Assembly: GCA_029202985.1 (NCBI GenBank)
Contig: CP119316.1
Span: forward strand, 2,839,001 to 2,903,000
Origin: Candidatus Andeanibacterium colombiense
Lineage (GTDB): Bacteria; Pseudomonadota; Alphaproteobacteria; Sphingomonadales; Sphingomonadaceae
Direction of reading: 5' to 3'
DNA length: 64,000 nucleotides
The notes under the pieces are model-generated. The model had not been told where the DNA came from. It saw only the letters and a program-made list of their open reading frames with translations, and searched no databases. Numbering within the stretch: the stretch's first letter is position 1; every line of letters begins with the position of its first letter. Both the position numbers and the translations under genes were made by a program. This document shows, piece after piece, positions 1-10,080 of the stretch.

Positions 1-959
1 CGAAGCTGAACTGGCGGACGCGGTCGGTCACCGTGATCAGATCGGGGTTCTCGGCATAGTTCGCGGCGTCGGCCGGGTTGCGGTAGAGATAGGTCGTCGC
101 GAGCTGTTCCTTCAGGCTTGCGGCCGTGGTGCCCGCGCCCTTGGCCATCTGTTCGATCACCGTCTCGGATTGCGCATCGCCCTTGTGCAGGATTTCCATC
201 GTCTCGTACCAGATGCCGGCCAGCGCCTTGCCGAGATCGGGATTGGCCTTGAGCGTTTCGGTGCTGACATTCATCACATCGAGGATTTCGTTCGGGATCT
301 TCGAACTGTCGAATATTTCGACCGCGCCGGGTTCCTTGCGGATCTGCGCCAGTTGGGGGTTCCACGCGACCACCGCGGTGACTTCCGGGGTCGCGAAGGC
401 AGAGATCATGTCGGCGTCGCTGGTGTTGATCGTCTTGATGTCGGTCAGCTTCATCCCGGCTTCCTCGAGCGCGCGGGCGAGCAGGTAATGCGAGACCGAA
501 AGCTCGACGAGATTGATCCTGCGGCCCGCGAGGTCGCGAACACTCTTGCCGTTCTTGACCACGATCCCGTCATTGCCGTTGGAATAATCGCCGATGATGA
601 TCACGCTGGTGTCGCGCCCGCCGGCGGCCGGAATCGTCAGTGCATCCATCGTCGTCGCAAGCACGCCGTCGAGCTTGCCGGCGGTGTACTGGTTGATCGA
701 TTCGACGTAGTCGTTGACCTGCACCATGGTGATCGTGATGCCGAACTTCTTCGCCCATTTCTGCACGATGCCGGCCTGGTTCGCATAATACCACGGCATG
801 AAGCCGGTGTAGATCGACCAGCCGATCTGGAATTCGGTCCGCTTGGCGTCAGCCCCCTGGCCGCCGAATTTTCCGCAGGCGCCGAGCGCGAGCGTGACCG
901 GGAGGGCACCCGCGAGCTTCAACAGATTCCGACGGTTCACCAGCGTTGATCGACCCATG
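1..959 (-). CDS. ABC transporter periplasmic substrate-binding protein, urea-carboxylase-associated type (partial)
   Basis: The gene starts with ATG at 959 and is open to the left edge, so the C-terminus is missing. The N-terminus has a twin-arginine stretch (NRRNLLK, residues 8-14), a hydrophobic segment and a lipobox LGAC ending at Cys28, so the product is probably an exported lipoprotein. The mature part has the pattern of nitrate/taurine/urea-type solute receptors: GWSIYTGFMPWYYANQAGI near residues 45-63, then a stretch on tracking a target in the membrane (SINQYTAGKLDGV), and the segment NLVELSVSHYLLARALEEAG. From memory this resembles the receptor found next to urea carboxylase genes in proteobacteria. 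The permease, ATPase and carboxylase would lie to the left, outside the window. The family call is good; the ligand is inference. Confidence 0.75.
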
Positions 960-1136
960 CTTTTTCTCGCCTGTCCTGTGCCGGATGATCTTAGCGGGCG
1001 CGGGTCATACCGGTAGACGCGGACAATTGATGGAAAGCATAGATTGAATATATGCTGCGGTGCAACAAAAAGCGCGTTGCAGGCAATATGCCGGGCGCAA
1101 TTGGCATTGCGCGCCGGCGCACCTAAAGGCCACACG

Positions 1137-2789
1137 ATGTTGCGCATCACCGAACTGACGCTACCGCTCCACCATCCGGACGAAGCCTTGGCGGCCGCGA
1201 TCTGCAAGCGGCTGCGGATCACGCCGCGCGATCTGGTGCGCTATGCCGTCGCGCGCCGCGGGCACGATGCACGCAACAAGGCCAATATCCTACTGGTCTA
1301 TTCGGTCGACGTGAACGTGAAGGATGAAGCAGCGGTGCTCGCGCGCTTCCGCAAGGATCGCCACGTCCAGCCCGCGCCCGACACCCGCTATCACATGGTC
1401 GCCAAAGCGCCTGCGGGTGGCGGGGCCCCGCGCCCGGTAGTGATCGGCGCCGGACCATGCGGATTGTTCGCCGGGTTGATCCTGGCGCAGATGGGCTTCC
1501 GGCCGATCATCCTCGATCGTGGGAAAGTCGTCCGCGAACGCACGCAGGATACCTGGGGCCTGTGGCGCCGCAGTGTCCTCAACCCCGAATCCAATGCGCA
1601 GTTCGGCGAAGGCGGGGCCGGCACCTTCTCCGACGGCAAGCTCTACAGCCGGATCAGCGATCAGCTGTTCCGCGATCGCAAGGTGCTGAGCGAATTCGTC
1701 AAGGCCGGCGCACCCGAAGAGATCCTGACCGAGGCGCATCCCCATATCGGTACCTTCCGGCTGGTGACGATGGTCGAAAGCATCCGCGAGACCATCGAGG
1801 CGCTCGGCGGCGAATATCGATTCTCGACCCGGGTCGACGGTCTCGACATCGCGACCGATGGGCAGGGAGCGCGGCGCGTGCGCGGGCTCCATCTGCACGG
1901 CGGCGAATATCTCGAGGCGGACCGGGTGGTGCTGGCGATCGGGCACAGCGCGCGCGACACTTTCGCGATGCTCCACGCGGCCGGGGTTCATGTCGAGGCG
2001 AAGCCGTTTTCGATCGGAGTGCGGATCGAACACCCGCAATCCTGGATCGACACCTCGCGCTTCGGGATCGACGCCGGCAATCCGATCCTCGGCGCGGCCG
2101 AATACCATATCTCGCACCACTGCGCGAACGGCCGCACGGTCTATAGCTTCTGCATGTGTCCGGGCGGCACGGTGGTCGCCGCGACTTCGGAACCGGGCTG
2201 CGTCGCGACCAACGGCATGAGCCAGTATTCGCGCAACGAGCGCAACGCCAATTCGGGGCTGGTCGTCGCGATCGATCCGGCGCGCGATTATCCGGGCGAT
2301 CCGCTCGCGGGCATCGCGCTGCAGCGCCATTGGGAAGCGCGGGCCTATGCGGCGGGCGGATCGAACTACAAGGCGCCCGCGCAAAGGCTGGGCGATTTCC
2401 TCGCCGGGCGCCCGTCGAAGGCGCTGGGCAAAGTCACACCCTCCTACCGGCCCGGGGTGCATCTGACCGACCTGGCGGAGTGCCTGCCCGAATTCGCGGT
2501 GACCGCGATGCGCGAAGCGCTGCCGGTGTTCGGGCGGCAGATCCCGGGCTATGACCATCCCGATGTCGTGATGACCGGGGTGGAGACACGCACCTCATCC
2601 CCGGTCCGCTTCACCCGGGGCGAGGATTTTCAGAGCCTCAACACCGCGGGGCTGTTCCCTGCGGGCGAAGGCGCCGGCTATGCCGGGGGAATCCTGTCAG
2701 CGGGCGTGGACGGGATCAAGGTTGCGGAAGCGGTGGCGCTGAGCCTCGGCCATCAGGCCACCCACAGCAATGGAAGTGTGCCGTCCTAG
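1137..2789 (+). CDS. FAD-dependent oxidoreductase (COG2509-type)
   Basis: A 550-residue protein. The dinucleotide-binding motif GAGPCG is at residues 104-109, within VVIGAGPCGLFAGLILAQMG, followed by the acidic end of strand two (ILDRG). A further nucleotide-binding-type segment, RVVLAIGHSARDTF, lies mid-protein, and the C-terminus has the FAD-contacting pattern FPAGEGAGYAGGI. About 100 residues precede the flavin motif, which is typical of this uncharacterised dehydrogenase family. The start at 1137 was chosen because AAAGG lies about 8 bases upstream and the alignment with the family begins there; an in-frame upstream ATG at 1044 has no such site. It is transcribed divergently from the substrate-binding protein. 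The physiological substrate cannot be told from sequence. Confidence 0.85.
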   Translation: MLRITELTLPLHHPDEALAAAICKRLRITPRDLVRYAVARRGHDARNKANILLVYSVDVNVKDEAAVLARFRKDRHVQPAPDTRYHMVAKAPAGGGAPRPVVIGAGPCGLFAGLILAQMGFRPIILDRGKVVRERTQDTWGLWRRSVLNPESNAQFGEGGAGTFSDGKLYSRISDQLFRDRKVLSEFVKAGAPEEILTEAHPHIGTFRLVTMVESIRETIEALGGEYRFSTRVDGLDIATDGQGARRVRGLHLHGGEYLEADRVVLAIGHSARDTFAMLHAAGVHVEAKPFSIGVRIEHPQSWIDTSRFGIDAGNPILGAAEYHISHHCANGRTVYSFCMCPGGTVVAATSEPGCVATNGMSQYSRNERNANSGLVVAIDPARDYPGDPLAGIALQRHWEARAYAAGGSNYKAPAQRLGDFLAGRPSKALGKVTPSYRPGVHLTDLAECLPEFAVTAMREALPVFGRQIPGYDHPDVVMTGVETRTSSPVRFTRGEDFQSLNTAGLFPAGEGAGYAGGILSAGVDGIKVAEAVALSLGHQATHSNGSVPS

Positions 2790-2967
2790 GCCCTCATTCG
2801 AGGCCACGCGCATATTGCTTCCCTCATTTCTTTAGCCATGCCTTCATGGAAGATCACGAAATCCAACTAACGCGCGATTTGTTCTAAACTTCTCCGAACC
2901 TCGTCGGATTGGCTTTTGAGTGGGGTGACGAGTGTGCCCTGCCTTGAGCTTGGACGGGGCGGTTTGG

Positions 2968-5900
2968 ATGGTATCGATATTCACGGGCGTCGGGGCTGGT
3001 TTCGCGCGCGGTTCGGGCAATCTTCTGGGCGGCGCGGGGCAGCTGGGAAATTCGCTGCTGGGGCGCGGCGCCGAGGGTGTCTCGGTCAATGCGGCGACCG
3101 GGGGCCTGCTGATCAGCCACCAGGACGAGTTCCTGGTAGGCCTTGGCCCGGATGTCGCGATTACGCGGACCTACAACAGCCTTGCTGACACGGGCGATGG
3201 CGACAATGGCGATAACTGGCAGCAAGGCACGACCCGGAAAGTCGTAGGCTACACGGCGGGAGTAAGCGTCCAGCGGCTGGGAGCGGATGGCTCGCTGATC
3301 ACGTACAGCTGGGTCTCGGGCGATCTCTACCGGACCAAGGACGGCTCGGGCGCGTTCGACACGCTGGAGTACAACTCGGGCGCGGATGCGTGGACCTGGA
3401 CCGAGGGCGACAGCCAGTCGAAGGAGGTTTACAGCGCGGCGCAGGCTTTGGGCGAGTACCGGATCACCTCGGCCGCCGACATCGACGGCAATGCGCTGGC
3501 CTTCACTTACGTGTCGGGCACCGACCAGCTCGACAAGGTTACGACCACCGACGGCAGCTGGACCCAGTACACGTGGAGCGGGAACGCGATCACTCAGGTG
3601 GCGACCGGCTATACCGACCTCGCGACCTCGACCGCGAAGACGCTCACGCGGGTGCGCTATACCTATGACGGGTTGGGGCGGCTCCAGACCGTCACGACCG
3701 ACCTGACCCCGGGCGATAGCTCGGTCTCCGATGGCGCGAAATACGTCACGACCTACACCTATGACGGTGCCTCCAACCGGGTGGCCTCGATCGCGCAGAG
3801 CGACGGCTCGTTGCTACAGGTCGCCTATGACGGTTCGGGCCGGGTGCAGACCCTGACCCAGACGGTCGCGAGCGGCGTGACGCGGGTGACCACGCTCACC
3901 TATGGCACGGGCTATACGACCGTCACCGGCCCCGACAGCCAGGTGACCCGGCTCGATTACGATGGCTCGAACCGCCTGACCAAGATCACCGCGCCTGCGG
4001 CTTACAGCGGCGCGACCGCCCAGACCGTCCAGTTCAGCTACGATGCCGATGGCAATCTCGACACGGTGACCGACAGCAATGGCAAGGTCACGAGCTACGA
4101 TTACGACGTCAATGGCAATGCCACCCTCATCACCGATGCGACCGGGAACACGGTCACGCGGACCTATGATGCGCAGAACCGGCTGATCACCGAGCTGACC
4201 AGCGGCGCCGACCGCGACGGCGCGAGCGTCGCGCATTACCAGCAATACGTCTACGATGCCGAAGGCCACCTGCGCTTTGCGGTCAATGCGGCGGGGCAGA
4301 CCACCGAGTACCAGTACAACACGGCAGGCCAGCTGGTGCGCACGATCACCTATGCCGAGCAGCGCATGACCCCGCCGGGGGCGGCGGCGATCAGTGAGGC
4401 AACCGCTATGGCGTGGGCCTCGGCGATCACCGATCGCAGCTCGGTGCGGGTGATCGACAACAGCTACGACGCGCGCGGCAACCTGACGCAGAGCAAGGCC
4501 TACGGGATCGCGGACGCCTCGGGCAACCCGCTCACGACCGAAGGCACGAGTACCAGCAGCTTCGTCTACGACCAGGCGGGCAATCTGCTCGAGCGCTACC
4601 GCCCGGGCGAGAGCCACGAGACGTTCCTCTATGACGGGATGGGGCGGCTTTACTCCTCGACCGACAAGAACGGGGGCACGACCACGATCGTGTTCACCGA
4701 TGCGTCGAGTACCACGACGGTGACGACCAGCCTCGGGCTGACCACGACCTCGGTCTACAACAAGGCTGGCGATCTGGTCAGCTATACCGAGAGCGGCGCG
4801 AGCGCGACCGCCGGCACGGCCACCAGCTATTACGATGCCGCGGGGCGCCTGCGGAAGGTGGTCGATGCGAGCGGGCGCGAGGCCTACTTCTATTACGACA
4901 AGGCGGGCCGCAAGGTCGCCGAGGTCAACCAGCTCGGCGAGCTTACGGAGTACCGCTATGACGCGGCGGGCCGCGTTGCGGCGACGATCGCCTATTCGAC
5001 CGCGCTGACCGGTACGCCGCTCACCAATATGCAGAACGTCGGCTATACGGGCGACCTGTCGACGATGCTGCCGACCGCCAGCGCGAGCGACGTGTGGAGC
5101 TGGACTGTCTACGACGACGCCGGACGGGTGATCCAGGTGATCGACAACCTCGGCTCGACCGTGACCTACGAGTACGACACCGAAGGCAAGCTGGCGAAGA
5201 CCTATGCCTGGTACACCAAGCTCTCCGCCGGGACGCTGACCGGTTTCAAGACGGCGTTCCCGACGAGCCTGCAGCTGCCGGCAACCAACGCCAAGGACAC
5301 GTTCAGCCGCGTGTTCTACAACAAGGCCGGGCAACAGATCGCCTCGCTCGACGGCGAGGGTTACCTGACCGAGTCCATCCGCGACGGCGCGGGGCTGGTC
5401 ACGCAGACCACGAGCTATGTCGCGGTGACCAATGCGGCCGACCGCGCCTCGGGCAGTCTCGCGACGCTCAAGGCCGGGATCGTAGCGTCGACGGCCGACC
5501 GGGTCGCCTACTCGGTCTATGACGGGCAGGGTCTGCTGCGCTACACGGTCAATGCCGAGGGCGGGATCACCGGCTTTACCTATGACAATGCCGGGCGGCC
5601 GAGCAAGACAACCGTCTATGCGGTGAAGCAGGCGCTGACGGACTTTACCTATGATGCGGTGAAGGCGGCGGTGACCACCAATGCGGCCGATCGCACGAGC
5701 TGGGTGGTGTACGATGCCGCCGGCCGCGCGGCTTACGCGGTCGATGCGGAGGGCGGAGTAACCGCGTTCACCTATAACATCGCCGGGCAGGTGGTGAAGG
5801 CGATCGCCTACGACAACCTTTACGCCTCGACCGTAGATCTGACCTCGCTCAACAGCTGGTCGGCGAACACGACCCAGGCGAACGATGCCTCGAACCGCCT

Positions 5901-6597
5901 GACGCGGACCTGGTACAACGCCCGGGGCGAAGCGGTCTACTCGATCGACGCCGAGGGCATCGTCACTGGCTATGCCTATGATGCTGAAGGCCGGGTGCTG
6001 TCGACCACGTGCTATGCGGCAACCAATAACACGATCGCTTCGAGCAAGGTGGTGGTCAGCGACACGACCACGATCAGCCAGCTCCAGTCGCTGATCGCAG
6101 GCCTGACCTATGTGATCACGGTCAGCCAGAGCTACGACAATGCCGGGCGGGTGCTGACCAGCACCGACGGCATGGACGTGGTCACGCGCAACACCTACAA
6201 TGCGCTCGGACAGCTGACCGATGTGGTCGAGGCCTACAGCACTACCGACGAGGCCATTACCCACTATACCTATGACGGCGCGGGCCGGGTGCTGACGGTC
6301 ACGGCCGCTTATGGCGTGTCCGGCCAGGCAGCTACGGTCACCTATGCCTATGATGGGCTGGGCAACAAGACGAGCGTCACCGACGCGCGGAGCAACTCCA
6401 CCACCTATACCTACGACAGGCTCGGCCAGGTACTGACCGCGACCAATGCGCTGTCCGGGGTCACCACCTACGTCTACGATGCGTTCGGCAATGTTGTGAA
6501 AGCGACCAGCCCGGGCAGCGGCAGCACCTACGCGCGGCTGCGACGAGAGTCCGCGCAGCCCGAACGGACAGCGCAAATCGAGATCGCCCATGGGTAA
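2968..6597 (+). CDS. RHS/YD-repeat protein, truncated at its C-terminus
   Basis: The product is about 1209 residues (1221 if a GTG at 2932 is used). After a glycine-rich start it consists almost wholly of YD repeats: YDGLGRL, YDADGNLD, YDAAGRL, YDAEGRVL and YDGAGRVL recur from about residue 220 to the end. Proteins of this type form large beta-shells that often carry a toxin or variable domain at the C-terminus. Here the last full repeat is YVYDAFGNVVKATSPGSG. It is followed by an unrelated basic tail of about 25 residues, and the stop codon TAA (6595-6597) overlaps the flhA start. There is no RHS core-end motif and no C-terminal toxin. The shell is therefore probably incomplete, and the gene looks fused to the upstream edge of the flagellar operon. 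No immunity gene is visible. Confidence 0.8.
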   Translation: MVSIFTGVGAGFARGSGNLLGGAGQLGNSLLGRGAEGVSVNAATGGLLISHQDEFLVGLGPDVAITRTYNSLADTGDGDNGDNWQQGTTRKVVGYTAGVSVQRLGADGSLITYSWVSGDLYRTKDGSGAFDTLEYNSGADAWTWTEGDSQSKEVYSAAQALGEYRITSAADIDGNALAFTYVSGTDQLDKVTTTDGSWTQYTWSGNAITQVATGYTDLATSTAKTLTRVRYTYDGLGRLQTVTTDLTPGDSSVSDGAKYVTTYTYDGASNRVASIAQSDGSLLQVAYDGSGRVQTLTQTVASGVTRVTTLTYGTGYTTVTGPDSQVTRLDYDGSNRLTKITAPAAYSGATAQTVQFSYDADGNLDTVTDSNGKVTSYDYDVNGNATLITDATGNTVTRTYDAQNRLITELTSGADRDGASVAHYQQYVYDAEGHLRFAVNAAGQTTEYQYNTAGQLVRTITYAEQRMTPPGAAAISEATAMAWASAITDRSSVRVIDNSYDARGNLTQSKAYGIADASGNPLTTEGTSTSSFVYDQAGNLLERYRPGESHETFLYDGMGRLYSSTDKNGGTTTIVFTDASSTTTVTTSLGLTTTSVYNKAGDLVSYTESGASATAGTATSYYDAAGRLRKVVDASGREAYFYYDKAGRKVAEVNQLGELTEYRYDAAGRVAATIAYSTALTGTPLTNMQNVGYTGDLSTMLPTASASDVWSWTVYDDAGRVIQVIDNLGSTVTYEYDTEGKLAKTYAWYTKLSAGTLTGFKTAFPTSLQLPATNAKDTFSRVFYNKAGQQIASLDGEGYLTESIRDGAGLVTQTTSYVAVTNAADRASGSLATLKAGIVASTADRVAYSVYDGQGLLRYTVNAEGGITGFTYDNAGRPSKTTVYAVKQALTDFTYDAVKAAVTTNAADRTSWVVYDAAGRAAYAVDAEGGVTAFTYNIAGQVVKAIAYDNLYASTVDLTSLNSWSANTTQANDASNRLTRTWYNARGEAVYSIDAEGIVTGYAYDAEGRVLSTTCYAATNNTIASSKVVVSDTTTISQLQSLIAGLTYVITVSQSYDNAGRVLTSTDGMDVVTRNTYNALGQLTDVVEAYSTTDEAITHYTYDGAGRVLTVTAAYGVSGQAATVTYAYDGLGNKTSVTDARSNSTTYTYDRLGQVLTATNALSGVTTYVYDAFGNVVKATSPGSGSTYARLRRESAQPERTAQIEIAHG

Positions 6598-8605
6598 GCT
6601 TTTCGGCAGGAACAAGGATCTCGTGCTGGTGATCGGCACGGTGATGATCCTGCTGATCCTGTTTTCGCCGATCCCGCCGGCGGCGCTCGATCTTGCGATC
6701 ATCGTCAATTTCGGCATGGGTCTCACGATCATGCTCCTGACCTTTTATGTCAGGAAACCGGTCGAGTTTTCGACCTTCCCGTCGCTGCTGCTGGTCGCGA
6801 CCCTTTACCGGCTCTCGCTCAATGTCGCCGCAACCCGCCTGATCTTGACTGAGGCTGACGCCGGGGACGTGATCAACGCGATCGGTTCCTATGCAGTGCA
6901 GGGGAATTTCGTGATCGGCCTGGTGGTGTTCACGATCCTGGTGGTGGTGCAATATGTCGTGGTCACGTCGGGTGCGCAACGCGTGTCCGCGGTCGCGGCC
7001 CGCTTCACGCTGGATTCGATGCCCGGCCAACAGATGTCGATCGACGCGGATCTCAATCTCGGCCTTATCGACCAGAAACAGGCAATCGCACGGCGTGAGG
7101 GATTGGAAAAAGAGGCATCGTTTTACGGGGCGATGGATGGCGCGTCCAAATTCGTGAAGGGCGATGCGATCGCCGGGATCATCATCCTGCTGATCAACAT
7201 CATTGCCGGACTGATCGTCGGCGTAGCCCAGATGGGCATGGAATGGAGCGAAGCACTCCAGCGCTTCACCCTGTTGACGATCGGCGACGGCATCGCCACC
7301 CAGCTGCCCGCGCTGATCATCTCGATCGCAACCGGCATTATCGTCACCCGCTCATCTGCGGACCGGGAACTTTCGACCGAGATCTTCCGCCAGCTTGCGT
7401 CCGAACCGCGCGTTCCGCTGATCGTGATGGCGATACTCGCGCTGCTCATGCTGCTCCCGGGCATGCCCAAATGGCCGATCGTCCTATTGCTGGGGATTGC
7501 CCTATTCGCCTGGCTCAGGGTGCGAAAGCTCAAGCGCGAAGCGGCAGAAGGCCTGGAAGAAGAAGGCGCCGAGGAGCCGGCTGCGCCCGCACAGCCCGCA
7601 CTCGAGATCGCCTTCGGGGCGAAGCTGGCCGAGGCCTGGGGCAATCGCAGGGCACTGTTGCTCGAACGCATTTCCACTAGCCGGACGGCGCATGAGCGGA
7701 CCTTCGGTATCGGGTTTCCCGCTGTTCGATTTGTCGAAAGCGATGATCTTGGCGGGCTTGACTATCGGATCAATATCTACGGCACCACTTATGGAACCGG
7801 CCAGGTCCATCCGGACCGGATGCTCGCGATCGCCCAACGGGAGAATGCGCCGAAGATTGCCGGAATTGCGGGACGGGATCCCGCCTATGGCATCGCCGCG
7901 ACCTGGATAGAAACCTCCCTCGCGCGCGAGGCGGGCAATGGCGGTTACAGCGTGATCGATCCAGAAACCGTGATGATTACCCATTTCGTCGAGATCGTGC
8001 GGATGGAAGTGGCGACATTGCTGACCCGTGCGGTTACGACGGAGCTGCTCGAACAATTGCGTGAGCGGCAGCCTGGCCTCGTCGAAGAGCTGATTCCCAA
8101 CGTGATGGCCATGTCGGATATCCAACGCATCCTGCAGAACCTGCTGCGCGAACGCGTTTCGATCGCGAATCTTGACCTGATCGTCGAAACGCTGGTGGAT
8201 GTTGGCCGAACGGAGCGCGATCCCGCCGAACTTACCGAGCGGGTTCGCCAGGCCCTAAGTACGTCCATCTGCAACGGTTTGCGCGGCCAGAATTCCCAGC
8301 TTTCCGTATTGAGCCTCGATCCGCGACTGGAAAACAGGATCATCGCCGGAGCCGGCGCGCCCGAAGCCGTCGCGCTGGGGATGGAGCCGCGTCTTGCAGA
8401 ACAACTCCTGCGCGGCCTTGCGCCGTTGGCGGAAACGATGATGCGGCAAGGCAAGGCGCCAGTGTTACTCTGCGCCGGACCGATCCGCAGGATACTGCTG
8501 CGGCTCACGCAGAGGTCGATCCCCCAACTCTCGGTCATTTCGGTCGATGAAGTGCCAATACGGATATCGCTTCATTCGTTCGATGTCGTTAAGGTGGAAG
8601 GGTGA
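6590..8605 (+). CDS. flhA: Flagellar export-gate protein FlhA
   Basis: A 671-residue inner-membrane core protein of the flagellar type III export gate. Residues 1 to about 310 hold the expected membrane segments and the hallmark FHIPEP-family stretch RLSLNVAATRLIL (residues 74-86). The cytosolic domain that binds chaperone-substrate complexes follows a charged linker near residues 315-335. Length and domain order are normal. The ATG overlaps the RHS stop by eight bases; such overlap is typical of translational coupling to a preceding flagellar gene, here lost. It is followed by a TPR gene overlapping by one base. Its usual partners FlhB, FliQ and FliR are not in the window, so this protein may be without a gate unless they are encoded elsewhere. 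Confidence 0.95.
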   Translation: MGKLFGRNKDLVLVIGTVMILLILFSPIPPAALDLAIIVNFGMGLTIMLLTFYVRKPVEFSTFPSLLLVATLYRLSLNVAATRLILTEADAGDVINAIGSYAVQGNFVIGLVVFTILVVVQYVVVTSGAQRVSAVAARFTLDSMPGQQMSIDADLNLGLIDQKQAIARREGLEKEASFYGAMDGASKFVKGDAIAGIIILLINIIAGLIVGVAQMGMEWSEALQRFTLLTIGDGIATQLPALIISIATGIIVTRSSADRELSTEIFRQLASEPRVPLIVMAILALLMLLPGMPKWPIVLLLGIALFAWLRVRKLKREAAEGLEEEGAEEPAAPAQPALEIAFGAKLAEAWGNRRALLLERISTSRTAHERTFGIGFPAVRFVESDDLGGLDYRINIYGTTYGTGQVHPDRMLAIAQRENAPKIAGIAGRDPAYGIAATWIETSLAREAGNGGYSVIDPETVMITHFVEIVRMEVATLLTRAVTTELLEQLRERQPGLVEELIPNVMAMSDIQRILQNLLRERVSIANLDLIVETLVDVGRTERDPAELTERVRQALSTSICNGLRGQNSQLSVLSLDPRLENRIIAGAGAPEAVALGMEPRLAEQLLRGLAPLAETMMRQGKAPVLLCAGPIRRILLRLTQRSIPQLSVISVDEVPIRISLHSFDVVKVEG

Positions 8606-9717
8606 TGCAGGCAGAAGCGCAAGAGAGACTGGAGCGGCTGCTCTCCTACCTCGATCAGGATCCTGAAAACGTCCCTCTGCTCCGCGATGTGGCGCAAGCG
8701 GCAATGGCCGCCGCCGCCATGGATCAGGCAAAGGCGCTTTATGGCCGTCTCAAGCAATTAGGCGAGTTGAGCGAAGCGGATAGCAACGATTGGGCAATAG
8801 CCGCGATGCGGAGCGGAGAGCCCAAACTGGCCGCCGCGACTTTCGCTGGATTGCTGGAGACAGCCCCGGGCGATCAAGCGCTGAAGTTCAACCTCGCCTG
8901 GGCAAGATCGCTCGCGGGGGATGAGGAGGGGGCCCGGTCCTTGCTTGATGAGGAGTTGGTCGACGCCTTGCCGCAGGCCGCGCAGCTCGAGGTCCACCTG
9001 CTGCATGCTGCGGGAAAATTCGACGAAGCCGCGGAACGCGCCAAGGCCCATCTTGCACGCCATGGCGATTATTCGCCCCTGCTTGCTGCGACGTCGGTGC
9101 TGGCTCTGGATATCGAGGATGAGGTGCTTGCGCGCGAATGTGCGGAACGGGCGGGGGCGCATCCGGACGCCCTGACCACGCTCGCAACGCTGACGCTCGG
9201 AGATGCCGATCCTGATCGGGCGAGGGCTCTGTTCGAACGGTCGCTGACGATCAACGCACAGTCGCCACGGGCGTGGGTCGGGCTTGGCCTGACCGATCTG
9301 GTTGCCGGCAAGAGCGTCGAAGCGGGCGAGAAGATCGACCGCGGCGCCGAGCTGTTCGGCGATCATCTTGGCAGCTGGATCGCGGCGGGCTGGGCCTATT
9401 TGATCGCCGGGGACCTTTCCAAGGCCCGCGCCCGCTTCGAACACGCGGTGGAGCTGGATGGGACCTTCGCCGAATGCCAGGGCTCGCTTGCGGTCACCGA
9501 GATATTGATGGGCGAGGGCGAAGCCGCCAAGGGCCGGGTCGAGATCGCGCTGCGGCTTGATCGGCAGTGTTTCTCCGCGGCCTTCGCCAACATGCTGCTG
9601 GCGGCGGTGGAAGGCGATCCGGAAAAAGGCCGGCGGTTTATCGAGATCGCGCTCAAGCAACCGATCGGCGAAAGCAAGCGTACCATTGTCGATATGGTCA
9701 CGCGGATGGCGCGCTAG
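8605..9717 (+). CDS. Tetratricopeptide-repeat protein of the flagellar cluster
   Basis: A 370-residue protein with several helical repeats of TPR character: A-x-LYGRLKQLGE, ARALFERSLTINAQSPRAWVGLG, and AWAYLIAGDLSKARARFEHAVELDG cut here into shorter blocks around residues 45-60, 205-225 and 265-290. No signal peptide is seen, so it is probably cytoplasmic and acts as a scaffold or chaperone. The ATG at 8605 overlaps the flhA stop (TGATG) and a GGAAGG ribosome site precedes it; a GTG at 8602 is possible. Its stop overlaps the stop of the convergent orf118. Genes of this sort are common passengers of alphaproteobacterial flagellar operons, but the specific role is unknown. Confidence 0.75.
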   Translation: MQAEAQERLERLLSYLDQDPENVPLLRDVAQAAMAAAAMDQAKALYGRLKQLGELSEADSNDWAIAAMRSGEPKLAAATFAGLLETAPGDQALKFNLAWARSLAGDEEGARSLLDEELVDALPQAAQLEVHLLHAAGKFDEAAERAKAHLARHGDYSPLLAATSVLALDIEDEVLARECAERAGAHPDALTTLATLTLGDADPDRARALFERSLTINAQSPRAWVGLGLTDLVAGKSVEAGEKIDRGAELFGDHLGSWIAAGWAYLIAGDLSKARARFEHAVELDGTFAECQGSLAVTEILMGEGEAAKGRVEIALRLDRQCFSAAFANMLLAAVEGDPEKGRRFIEIALKQPIGESKRTIVDMVTRMAR

Positions 9718-10070
9718 GCTGCGGGCTTGCCGATTTCTCCGATGGCCTCGCCGAGAAGCCGCTTGGCTTCCGGGTCTGAAGCGATGATACGGTAGACTTC
9801 GTCTGCTACCTTGCGGAACTTGTGATCGTTGGCGGCACCTTCGCCGAATTCATCGACCAGTAGCGCAGCGATCACCGTCCGCCCCAGTTCTTCCTCCGAG
9901 AGATCGTCGGTCCGCATGACTGCTTCGATACGGCCGGCGGCCGATCGTCTGCGCTCGGCTGTCGAGGCGCCTGCAGTTCCGCTCCTACGGGCGCGATCGG
10001 ATTTGCCGAGCCGGCCAAGCTGATGGCGCAGCAGCATCAGCATCTGGTCCACGTTCGAGATGCGGGTCAT
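9714..10070 (-). CDS. Hypothetical protein, last gene of the minus-strand flagellar operon (orf118)
   Basis: A 118-residue, mostly helical, charged protein beginning MTRISNVDQMLMLLRHQL. I do not recognise the family. It has no signal peptide or membrane segment. The middle is rich in Arg, Ser and Ala, and the C-terminal half (DEFGEGAANDHKFRKVADEVYRI in part) looks like a helical bundle. The start at 10070 sits 10 bases after the stop of the TPR gene; an upstream in-frame ATG at 10169 would lie inside that gene. Its position at the end of the operon suggests a small flagellar accessory such as a chaperone or rod-binding factor, but this is only context. Confidence 0.6.
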   Translation of the reverse strand: MTRISNVDQMLMLLRHQLGRLGKSDRARRSGTAGASTAERRRSAAGRIEAVMRTDDLSEEELGRTVIAALLVDEFGEGAANDHKFRKVADEVYRIIASDPEAKRLLGEAIGEIGKPAA

Positions 10071-10080
10071 CACGGGTACC

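Noticed and set aside
3814..6732. Minus-strand open frame of 972 codons opposite the RHS gene
   Set aside because: It mirrors the YD-repeat coding strand; the translation is Arg/Gly/Ile-rich with repeat periodicity and no recognisable domain. High GC and the codon pattern of the true gene keep the antisense frame open.
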